From contig OY720101.1 of NCBI GenBank assembly GCA_963082875.1, positions 372,001 to 436,000 on the forward strand: a stretch of 64,000 nt of DNA, read 5' to 3'. Below the pieces are notes generated by a model. It made no database searches. It saw nothing but the letters and a program-made list of their open reading frames with translations, and was not told the DNA's origin. Below, piece after piece: positions 12,701 to 22,256 of the stretch. Position numbers and translations under genes: made by a program. Position 1 is the first letter of the stretch. Each line of letters opens with the position of its first letter. The DNA is from Corella eumyota. Lineage: Eukaryota; Chordata; Ascidiacea; Phlebobranchia; Corellidae.

Positions 12701-15700
12701 GTTATAGTGTGTGGTGAGGTGCATTGGTGAGGTTTGAACTCACAACCTTTCGGCTTATAAATCAATATCTAAACCAGCATATTACACTCTTAAACGTTTT
12801 ATATTGACGTTTTATTTTCAATCGACAGAATCACAACTACAACACTTAATGGAAGTAAATTGGAGATGATCGAGGCCACTAGAGGCGTGAGTGGAAACTA
12901 CTCATGCGTGGCATGGAACGGGGTCGGGGCACCTGCCATTGTTAACCTGACACTTGATGTCACATGTAAGTTACAAGTCTGATTTGTTAAAAGTTACATT
13001 TTTATACCAGGAATATTAATTTGCAATTCGTATTTTTTTTTGTAGACGAAGCTAACATCACTACGTCCCCAAACACTTCTTACGTCATAGTTGAAAATAA
13101 CGTTCTTCAAATCCCATGTAGTGGAACAGGAAATCCCCAACCTTGGATCCAGTGGACTCTTCCTTCAGGGTTGATTATGACGTCACAGGATAACGCGACA
13201 GGTTATGACGTAGGATTAAATGGAACGTTAACAATAAAATCAGCGTCCAAGGAAGATTCGGGACTTTTAGAATGTTTGGTTTTTAATGGAGTAAAAATTC
13301 CTTCTAAAGTTGAAACAGAAGTTATTGTTCTTTGTAAGTTTCTTTTTGTGACGTAGATATTTTTAACTTCTAGTGTGACGTAGATAGTTTTTTATGACGT
13401 ATTTAGTTAAACTAGTATTTTGGTAAAGAAACTTGACTTTTTATTTAGACGCACCAACATTTATCGAAATGCCTTCGTCCTACTATTACGTCATGGAAGG
13501 TGATGACGTCACTTTCCCTTGTATAGCGACATCTTTACCAGAAGCTGAATATTCCTGGTATGACGTCATATAAATTCACATTTAAATTTTTTTTCGAGTT
13601 GGTAAAGAAAATGTTAAAAGTATTTTAATTAATAGGTACAAAGATTTTGGCGAAATCGATTCGATATACAATGACATCACAATGCCATCGTCTTATTTAC
13701 ATATAAGGAATGTGACGTCACAGCACAGGGGGAAGTACCGATGCCAAGCGAGAAATTATTTGGGTTTGGTGTTTGCTGAAACAACCTTGGAAGTTTTGTG
13801 TAAGCTTGGTCCAACAAGTTTTAAACATAGAGTTACATCTGTTATTTGTGTTTATTTATCTTTAATGTGGGCAGCACGACTTCATGACCTAAACATAAAG
13901 TAACATCTGTTACCACAACCCAATCTCGAGTTAACTTCAGTAGTTTAGAATATTATAGATTATAATTGCCCGATAAATACGCTGCTGATTAAGTGCTAGC
14001 TCAGCAGAAGTTTATACCGTTTATATCGCCTTTTTCAGGGGCGTTATGGCATGAGAGCAGTTGTGATCGAACTTAGAACGTCAAGCAGCGAAGCTTAATG
14101 TTCTAACCTGAACGCCATGCTGTCTTTATTGAAAATAAATTGTTTTTTGCGTTTATTTTTTAAATTTCGCTTTATTTTATATTAGTTCCAACTCTAATCG
14201 AATTTATGACGTCGGACTTCGAAACAACCGTCAGCTCTGACGTCAACATCACGTGCTTATCACGTGGTTTTCCTCTCCCTACGATCCAATGGTTGCACTC
14301 TTCTTTTACCCCATCTATCGGAATTGCGAGTGTGATCAGAAATGGAACAAGAGGTCGCACTTTCATAGTAGACGAACAACTTAATGACGTCACAATCAAG
14401 AGCACTTTAATGGTTTGTTTCGTATGAATCGTTTTTACTAGGAGATTCTTTTTTTAATATAAAAAGGTGATAATCTTGTTGAAATTGAACCCTAATGTTG
14501 TATAGATTTATTTACTTTATTTTAGCTGACAAGATTTGGTTTACGAGATTTCGCAACTTATTACTGCACAGCGGTGAACAAATTTGCTTCTCGAACAAGG
14601 GCAGTAGACGTCAAATCTATCGGTAAGTGTTACCATTCACTAAAGTAATAACCGGTAGTATAATACCGGTCACAGCATGGAATTACGACCCAAAATATTA
14701 AGGTTCGAACCGCACCATTGCCACACTATCTATGTTTGAGCCTGTCGTTTACATATAGCTAAAACATATCACAGCATTATTCCAATTCTAATAAAATACA
14801 TAAACCTATAAGTCATTTTTATGAAAGATATAAATTAACTTTGTTATTTTTTAAGATTTTCCAACACTACCCGAAAACGTCACAATAAACCACATGACTA
14901 AGACGTCATATATGGTCACGTGGTCAACTTCACAAAATATTCCTGACACCAAATATTATGCTCACATTCGATCCATGTCTGAACCTTTCGTAAATGTCAC
15001 CCGATGTAGATTGACGTCATGTTTGATGACGTCACTTAACGAAAGTACTACGTACGGGGTCACAGTTTACGGGGTAAACTTTGCAGGCAAAGGTGAAAGG
15101 TCGATGGAAATTTTTGCCACAACAATAGGTAAAATGTAGGAGTCGTGTATTTTTTAAAGCTTTTTGCTAGATTAGATAGATTCTGAATGCAATTTATGAT
15201 TCAGTGTCAACCATATTACAGTGCTATATACATCACTTACAAAATTGCCTACTCTTCAATATAACACTTTAAGATTTTATCCAACTGGGGGTTTATTTTG
15301 TTTATAGGATCTGCAAAAACAACAACTGCATTAACTACAACGACATTAAAAACTACCACAACAACAACAAATGAGCTAATAAGTTCTACAATAGACATCG
15401 TCACAAGTACAAGCAAACAACCTCCAACTTATTCCACAAAGATCCAATCTTCATCAACTTTGTTTAAAACCTTTCTTCCAACCACGCAATCTACTCCTAC
15501 AACGACTATGACGTCACACTTGGGTGTTTATGATGTCACATACAATGTGTCAGAGGATTGCGTGCGTTGGAAGATTGATGACGTCATGGAGTTGTTGCTT
15601 ACGTCATCTTGGAATTCATCGGGCATTCCTAAATGTGTTAAAATAGAAGCAAAAAAACAAGAAAAGTATTTTTTATTTTTTAAGTTGATTTTAATTTGGT

Positions 15701-17130
15701 AACAAAAACTTATGACGTCATTTAATATTGTTGTTACGTCACAGCTTGAATTGGACTGTTGTTGCAAACTGCGCTCCGGTGTGGACGGAAAGTTACCATT
15801 TTACACGACCACGTGACCAAATATGGGCGGTGAGATTAATCGTCTGTTGGGGCGTGAACAAGGGGTGTGGCGAACCCAATAATGCTGACGTCATCAACGT
15901 TAAAGGTGAGCTTAAAGGTTACCCTATATCTCTTATCTTAAGTAAACAAATTGGTCTTAATTTTCGGTATTTGCTATAAAAAAGCATTAGCGTTAGAAAA
16001 TATTTAACTTTATTTATTTTATAAATAAATTACTTTTGTTTACTTAGAAAATTAATGCTTTCAATAAAAGTATAAAGGTTTTAATATGCAAGATCTATTA
16101 AATTAATCTTTATCAAATAGAAAGACCAATCCTTAAACCAGTAGACCATATAAACACCATAACGTTAGAGTCAGATAAGAGTTGGTTAAGTGCAGTAATT
16201 GGTGCGTCAGTTGCCGTTGTTTTGGTCGTCTCATTCTATTTTGTTTCGTTTGCGTTCGCCTACAATAGAAGAAAGCAAATGGGTAAGTTCGTAGTTTTTT
16301 TATTATTATTATTTTAATTTTATAAATTATAGCAAGAAAAGGCATTTAAAATTTGAATATAGTTTTCAAAGGGGCAAATTTTAAGGCATAATGCTGCTTA
16401 GCAATATTTTTAATTCTATTAAAAGGTGTTATAACAGTTAAACAAACAACAGAGTCAGCTTTGCAACAGTATTAAGAAAGTTAGCGAAGATGCAGGTTTA
16501 AATTTTGTAGAATTTATCGGTTATATATGTACAGAGGGCTGTCAAAATTTAGGCCTTAAAACATGAAGTTTTAAGTCGTATAAACAACTAAATTTTACAT
16601 TTCTTTGACTATTTTTAAAGCTGTTGATCAGATTATTAAACTGTCAAATTATTGCGTCAGGAAATTCAATATTTGTTCAATCTTCGTCGCATTTGCAGTT
16701 AATTATTAAACTACACATACAATAAAAGAACTTATTGGTTTAGTTAGAAATTAAAAGTTTGATAAACAAGCGCGCATTAAGTTTTTTCTTGAAGAATTTA
16801 ACGTTTGTTAATATGTCAGATTGTCAAAAATTAGTCAAATTTTTTTTCTCGAAAACTAACAAAAAACATTTCCGCATGTTGGCGCTGCTGAGTAGACGCA
16901 TGCTCGTTCTATCTTCGACAACCAAGACAAAGACTTATTAATGACGTCATAGAAGCAAGAAACGCTTTGAAATTTACAAATAGGTAAATTAACGTTATAC
17001 CTAATTTGTTGTTTATTAAATTTTTTTGTTCGAAAATCTAACTTCATTTTTTTGCAGGTTAGTTGGAGGCACTTGTAATTTGCAACGAAGCAAAACGCTG
17101 CCAACAAATGCGTTTCGAACCCAAAAATAA
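9794..17130 (+). CDS. Ig-superfamily single-pass receptor (6 Ig, 1 FN3, Thr-rich stalk, TM)
   Basis: Twenty exons: 9794-9836, 10225-10406, 10579-10750, 11140-11251, 11504-11604, 11780-11869, 12202-12349, 12480-12527, 12829-12965, 13046-13333, 13449-13557, 13636-13799, 14186-14412, 14526-14622, 14856-15128, 15308-15665, 15745-15905, 16121-16282, 16893-16983, 17058-17130. Sum 3036 nt, 1011 residues. Signal peptide MMEYYWIIFCLLLK (exon 1, donor T|GTAGGT). Ig domains are recognised by repeated GDDVT...C and D.G.Y.C motifs and are separated by phase-1 introns; Ig3 has His in place of its first Cys. Exon 15 is FN3. Exons 16-17 encode a Thr-rich, mucin-like stalk and a Cys-containing module. Exon 18 has the TM helix (WLSAVIGASVAVVLVVSFYF). 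The tail of about 65 residues shows no ITIM. Suggests adhesion or recognition at the cell surface. Ortholog not recognised; exon 1 and the last two exons are the least certain. Confidence 0.85.
11893..12130. repeat. Possible degenerate MITE in Ig-gene intron
   Basis: Intron 6 holds an unusual, less AT-rich block starting TTAAAGAGATAGTTCGG and ending near TTTGTCCTCTCTAA. The two ends match imperfectly as inverted repeats over about nine bases. No clear target-site duplication, so the assignment is weak. Confidence 0.25.
13865..14122 (-). mobile_element. tRNA-headed SINE, degenerate
   Basis: Reverse-orientation copy in Ig-gene intron 12. The body (TAATTGCCCGATAAATACGC, CTGATTAAGTGCTAGCTCAG) is recognisable. 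The tRNA-like head is heavily mutated and the ATATACA tail is missing, so this is an old copy. Confidence 0.8.
14664..14780 (+). mobile_element. Second, shorter tRNA-like repeat family (copy 1)
   Basis: Ig-gene intron 14. Contains AAGGTTCGAACCGCACCATT and GCCACACTATC, then a region matching the copies near 28.5, 30.1 and 31.4 kb (...TAGCTAAAACATATCACAGC). The B-box-like GGTTCGAACC suggests a tRNA-derived SINE distinct from the 280-bp family. Confidence 0.6.
15192..15278. repeat. Dispersed ~85-bp intronic repeat (copy 1)
   Basis: Starts ATTTATGATTCAGTGTCAAC and ends near AACACTTTAAGATTTT. Closely matches 35053-35138. Here it sits in Ig-gene intron 15, about 30 bp before the exon 16 acceptor. 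Confidence 0.75.
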
Positions 17131-17670
17131 TTTTTGATTATTTATTTTAAGATTTTTGCTGCCTAATATAATTTTATGTTCTGAGAATTTTATTTGTTTA
17201 TCTGTATTTTACGTCACTTACCTGTTAGTGTTTGAATGTTTTTATTTTTTGTAACGATTTTGATATTTAAATTTTTTAGCTTAATTTTGACATATTTTTT
17301 ACGTAGATTTGGTAATAAAATTTCAAAAAAAAATTTTAAGGTTTTTTTTACTTAAAATCAAGTTATACCTTGTCAAAAAAATTTCTCGGCCGAAGAAGTC
17401 ATGCAATCCGAAACTGAAAATGACGTCAGAACGCGACATGCATCGAAATGTTACGTCGACCTATCCTAATTAACAATACGCGGACCATGTATTTTAGGCA
17501 AGCATAAGCTATATTTTTTGCGATTTCGTGGGCTTGCAACATTACAAGCTTTTAAAGATATGTTTACACAACATATGGACTAAACATTGCAAGTTAATGC
17601 CGTTAAAGCCCATTTTATTTATTGCATATATGTATGCAAAAATAAAGAACGTAAAACATAAAAAGGGAGT
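17131..17670. other. 3' UTR of Ig receptor and intergenic DNA
   Basis: AT-rich. Contains AATAAA near 17313, the likely poly(A) signal of the Ig receptor, and a TGACGTCA near 17420. No coding signal. Confidence 0.55.
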
Positions 17671-17951
17671 TTTTTGTATATAAATTTATCCTCGATGTGG
17701 GAAGGTAGAATGCGCGACTTAAACATAAAGTAACATCAGTTACCCCGACCTAGTCTCGAGTTGCCTGTAGCAGTTTGAGATTTCATTAATTATAATTCCC
17801 CAATAATTATGCTACTAATTAAGTGATGGCTCAGCAGGAGCCGTTTATAGCGCCTTACTTAAGGGCGCTACAGCTTGAGAGCTATGGGGATTGAACCCAC
17901 AGTCCCATGGTGGTGTAGCAAGTGTTCTGACCACTACACCACACTGTGTCA
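17671..17951 (-). mobile_element. tRNA-headed SINE, near full length
   Basis: Reverse orientation: tail (TTTTTGTATATAAATTTATC) at the left, tRNA-like head (GAACCCACAGTCCCATGG...CCACTACACCACACTG) at the right. Confidence 0.92.
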
Positions 17952-18260
17952 TTTTTAGGCAATATATTAACCAACTTTAGGATCAAATTTTTACTTTAAA
18001 TTATTTAAAAGTTCATCCGAAAAATTGACAGTAGAAATTTTAAATCACTAAAAAAAATTGTGAAATGATGCTCATTATACATGGCAAACCAAATTAAACA
18101 GTTCAAATTAAAAACTCAAAATCAAAAAATCAACAAATACATTAAAACGTCTGAATAAAATCCTCATCTTATATCAGCAAGCATTTAACTAATATGGATG
18201 TGTAATGTAAGAGCCGCATGACAATGCCCTGGGTCTGTTTAACCTAATGTTTATCCATAT

Positions 18261-18772
18261 CTAACCAACTAAATTAATTGATAAACTAAGCAAGTTCTTG
18301 CAGCCAATAGTACCTAATTTTATGTTAAAACTCAAAGTCAAAGTAACACTGTAAATGTTTAACAACTTACCCCAAAAAAATGTAAAAGTTGGATGATCTA
18401 AAAAGCTTATTTTTGTTGGCTGCCAGTCCAAGAGAACTGAAGAGCCAGTTATCTTATTAACATTCTTTTTAAGAAACTTCTAATTATTGATCGCATGTCA
18501 GACCCTTGGCAACAGAAAGCCAAAATTTTAATAAACTGTAAAAAAACAGCACCTAAATAAGTAGGGGTTGAACCCACGACCACATGTGGTGTAGCAAGTG
18601 TTCTTACCATTACACCAAGCTGCCATAAAAGTAAAATATAAAGGCTTTGTTACACTTACTTGCTTCAACTAAAATTTCACAATTATACACTCTAAAATCT
18701 CTTTGAGGAATTATCGCTTTTCTTAAAACATCCTCTAATATTTTTTTCTCCTTTAGTTTGCATTTACACAAC
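18261..18772 (-). CDS. Candidate minus-strand gene, exons uncertain
   Basis: Three possible minus-strand exons: 18660-18772 (acceptor ATATACAG, donor GTAAGT; one open frame encoding LCKCKLKEKKILEDVLRK...YNCEILVEA), 18371-18479 (best-looking frame ITGSSVLLDWQPTKISFLDH, donor GTAAGT) and 18261-18313 (acceptor AATTAG, ends in TAG). The phase of the first does not join the best frame of the second with canonical sites; an inner acceptor at 18453 gives a continuous but less protein-like frame. A promoter-like patch with an ETS motif (CCGGAAGT on the minus strand) lies at 19680-19690. It could be a short gene, a decayed gene or chance. No family recognised. Confidence 0.3.
18564..18624 (-). mobile_element. 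SINE fragment (tRNA-like head only)
   Basis: Only the head survives: GGGGTTGAACCCACGACCAC and GTAGCAAGTGTTCTTACCAT, the reverse complement of the family's B and A boxes. Confidence 0.75.
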
Positions 18773-18878
18773 CTGTATATTCATAAAACATAAATAAATT
18801 TAGTAATCAACCAAAAAAACATAGAATAACCACATTAGGATATTAAAAGCTTAGGTGTATAAATTACATAACAAGCAA

Positions 18879-19119
18879 CCAGTCTGGAAAGTAGGGCAAT
18901 GTGCGCGCACAAGATTTTTTCATTAAAAAAAATACACGCCTTGAATTAGCGTTTGACACGGCTGGTTTCTTAAAAAAATGTGCACGCGCAGTACTGACAC
19001 GCTAACATAAATCTCGCGTGCATGCCTAGACCGGAAATTTTGGTAGGCGTGCGGTTACGCATTTTTTTACGCTTGCACGCACGAGATCTCGTCGAAAACT
19101 GCCCTACTTTCCAGACTGG
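18879..19119. mobile_element. Non-autonomous hAT-type MITE (241 bp)
   Basis: Perfect 20-bp terminal inverted repeats: left end CCAGTCTGGAAAGTAGGGCA, right end its exact reverse complement. Flanked on both sides by the 8-bp duplication ACAAGCAA (18871-18878 and 19120-19127), as expected for the hAT superfamily. The interior is rich in alternating GC (GTGCGCGCAC, GTGCACGCGC) and has no coding capacity. The perfect repeats and duplication suggest a recent insertion. Confidence 0.92.
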
Positions 19120-19200
19120 ACAAGCAACATGCAATTTCCCTAAATGATAAAAGCATACATTTAGAAATAATATCATTAATACTCGATGCAAAAAAGTAAA

Positions 19201-19460
19201 ATGCCCGACCTAAACATAGAGTAACAACTGTTACCCCGACCCAGTCTTGAGTTGCCTGTAGCAGTTTGGGATATTATAGATTATAATTGCCGGATAATTA
19301 AGCTGCTTTTCAAGTGCTGGCTCAGCAGCCCAGCAGGAGTTTGTACGGTTTATAACACCTTACTTAAGGGCCCTACAGCATGAGATCAGTGAGAATTAAA
19401 CCCACGACCTCATAGTAGTGTAGCAAGTGTTTTTATTACTACTGACTACACCATGCTGCA
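19201..19460 (-). mobile_element. tRNA-headed SINE
   Basis: Reverse orientation. Body CGACCCAGTCTTGAGTTGCC, head TGTAGCAAGTGTTTTTATTA...ACACCATGCTGC. The A-rich tail is missing and there is a small internal duplication (CAGCAGCCCAGCAGG). Confidence 0.9.
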
Positions 19461-19877
19461 GGTATTTTATTTGCTATTTTTGAAACTTAATACTGTCAGA
19501 CTGTTTTACAATAGTTGCTGATTTTAGTTCTCACCATTTATCAAAACAAAGTATAAATGTTTTTAAACTTTTCTGCCTTACTAAACTGTCTTAAACACGC
19601 TTTTCTGTTATTTAATCTAAGTTTTAGTTTACATGCAAACCTAAAAAGACAAAACATTTCTCAGTTCAATTTGAAACGTAACTTCCGGCTCGCGCAAAAA
19701 TGTGACGCATGAATTGGAAAGTTTATCCTCAAAACAAGTTATTAAATTCAATGTTTTTGTAAAAGTTTTAAAGAATATTACAATAATAACATAAACATTT
19801 TTATTGCCTAATTTAAAAAAAACATTAAATAAGAGTGCATGTGCTAACTTTTAGAAAAAGTATGCCTGCAAGTTTGT

Positions 19878-20165
19878 CCGGCAGCGTGGTGTAGTGGTAA
19901 GAAACTTTGCTACACCACCATGAAATCGTGGGTTTAATCCCCACTGATCTCACTCTGTAGCGCCCTTGAGTAAGGCGCTATAAACGGTATGAACTTCTGC
20001 TGAACCAGCACTTAATCAGTAGCATAACTATTGGGTAATTATAATCTATAATATCCCAAACTACCACAGGCAACTTAAGACTGGGTCGGAGTAACTGATG
20101 TTACTTTATGTTTAAGTCCCGCATTCGACCTTCCCATATCGAGGATAATGATGTATACAAAAAAG
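19878..20165 (+). mobile_element. tRNA-headed SINE, full length
   Basis: Starts CCGGCAGCGTGGTGTAGTGG; the body is complete and the tail ends GATAATGATGTATACAAAAA. Confidence 0.93.
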
Positions 20166-20732
20166 TTGACTGTATGTTTCGCAAAGCTTTAATTACAATT
20201 GTAATTTGTCTATAAGTAATATCATAGTAGACCTAAAATGTCCTAAATATTTTTGAAGGTAAAGTCAAGTTTTCAAGCATTCGCAAAATATAAAACACGT
20301 AATATTATGGTTAGCTTATCAATGACATTTGTTTCTTGCTTAAAAATAAGCCAAAGGTTTAACGTACATATGTATACATATGTTAAGTTTAGGAAATTCT
20401 GCGTGAAAGGCAAGAGAGATAATTGCAGAAAAAACGCGGTAATTTTATTCATGTTACATATTCATGAATAATATAACAATCGAACCTGCATATTTAATTG
20501 TTAAAATAACAATGGTTTTATTAAACATTTATTCCACACTTTCTTATTGTTGTAAAACAATCAATACAAAATATTGAATTAAACATTAAATTTAACAAGG
20601 GCGTTTATATTATAACAAGTTTTGTTATGCAAGGGAGTTAACATATTTATAAATCGCACCACAACATTCTAAAACCGATTTAAATCGCTATTAACATAAC
20701 CTAACAGCAGGAAGAAAGTTATAAGTTAATAT

Positions 20733-20995
20733 TTTTTTATATACATCATTATCCTCGATATGGGAAAGCCGAATGCGCGACTTAAACATTGAGTAACATC
20801 AGTTACCCCGACCCAGTCTCGAGTTGCCTGTGGCAGTTTAGAATATTATAGATTATAATTGCCCAATAAATAAGAGTGCTGATTAAGATTGTATACCGTT
20901 TATAGCGCCATATTCAAGAGCGCTACAGCATGAGAGCAGTGGGGATTGAACCCACGACCTCATGGTGGTGTGGCAAGTGTTCTTATCATGCTGCC
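20733..20995 (-). mobile_element. tRNA-headed SINE with internal deletion
   Basis: Reverse orientation. Tail ATATACATCATTATCCTCGA, head GAACCCACGACCTCATGGTG. Part of the middle (the CTGGCTCAGCAGGAG segment) is lost. Confidence 0.9.
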
Positions 20996-22045
20996 CAATT
21001 TAAATCGTAGTTATCAAACAATTTAAAAATATCAACAAAATTTAGAAATTAAATTTTGGTTGTAGATTTTATTTAAGAATAAAAGTTGAATTTTTGTTCC
21101 ATCAACCGCAACTGACAATAAAAAAGTTCTTAAAACCCCTTATTCAGTATTAAAGCACATTTCAAGCGCACTTTACATTCTTTTTCACTACACGAGAATC
21201 TATAGGGTTACGTGACCTAAGATATGATCACGTGACAGTGTTATAATCCCGAGTTAGGAAAGTGAAGTGCTTTTAAGCGTTTTTCACGTATTCTAGAATA
21301 AAGACGAATCGCGTTTGATTTACGACAATAAACGCACGACATATAACAATACAATAGTTAAAGGTATTGTAGTTCATTTATTACGTAAGAATAGTATTTT
21401 TGAGGTAACAATAGAATAGATAACTGTATCAAATCAAGAAGTAATTTTAAAGGTAATATTACAACGTAGTAAAATTATTAAATTCTATGTGAGATTATAA
21501 TTTATTCAGCTAAAGTCCGTAAGCTTATGACAGTTTAGTAAGGTTTTAAGCAAGAATAAGTATGTTAAAAATACTTAAATTAGCAAGACATTGGCATTTT
21601 GCTTTTAAAAATTTAAAATTTGAAATTTAAAAAATATGAAAATAAAATATTTTGAATTTTTTACAACAATGTTTAATATTTCAACGTTGTACATTACTTG
21701 CTTTAAGTAAAACTGCGACAACAATTTCGCTACAAATTCGTTTAAATAGTGACGATTTAAAGCAAACAATGGCTTATTGTATACGCAACAGTAAATCATA
21801 ATTGAATTAGAATGGTTTACACAATAGAAAAAGGTTTCTACATCGAACCTATAAATATGAATTGAACTTAAAAAAGACGTCGACATAACGTCACAATATA
21901 AAAATTGTTACGTCTCATTGGGTTTTATTTACTGAGAAATTAATTATTTATTCAAGAGATAATTTTTTAAAAATAAATTAATTTTTATTAATTTTTTTGC
22001 AGATTGAAAATCTAATTTAATTTATTTAAAATTATTTTTGTTTAG
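20996..22045. other. Intergenic; possible promoter region
   Basis: About 1 kb, mostly AT-rich. Two CACGTGAC-type boxes (near 21210 and 21228) sit in a less AT-rich patch that could be a promoter for the downstream exons at 22046. No first coding exon with a start codon could be found. Confidence 0.35.
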
Positions 22046-22256
22046 CTCTGTTAAATCACAATACACTACCCGCTCTGGAAAGTGGAATAAAGTGAGTATT
22101 GTTCGTTTTTATGACGTTTTGTGACGTCACATAATTAACTCTTAATTGATGAAGTAATAATGCAATTATGACATCACAGGAGAAGGAGAACCAAACTTCT
22201 TTTCGGGTATGACAATTTTGCATTAGACTTAGAGGGAGAAGACTTACCTGAAATAG
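22046..22256 (+). other. Two orphan coding-type exons upstream of the PDZ gene
   Basis: Exon a: 22046-22091 (acceptor TTTAG, donor GTGAGT). Exon b: 22180-22256 (acceptor CACAG, donor GTAAAC). In one frame they join as LLNHNTLPALESGIKRRRTK, then LLFGYDNFALDLEGEDLPEI, and end in phase 1. They then join in frame to the exon holding the PDZ gene's ATG (26342, TT|ATG). They enter in phase 1 with no start codon upstream. The Ig receptor's TM exon (ends 16282) also leaves in phase 1, so they could be an alternative cytoplasmic tail of that gene, a missing N-terminus of the PDZ protein, or 5' UTR. Confidence 0.45.

Noticed and set aside
12700-12790. tRNA-like segment in Ig-gene intron (GAGGTTTGAACTCACAAC)
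   Set aside because: Resembles a reversed B box, but I found no second copy in the window and no complete tRNA fold.
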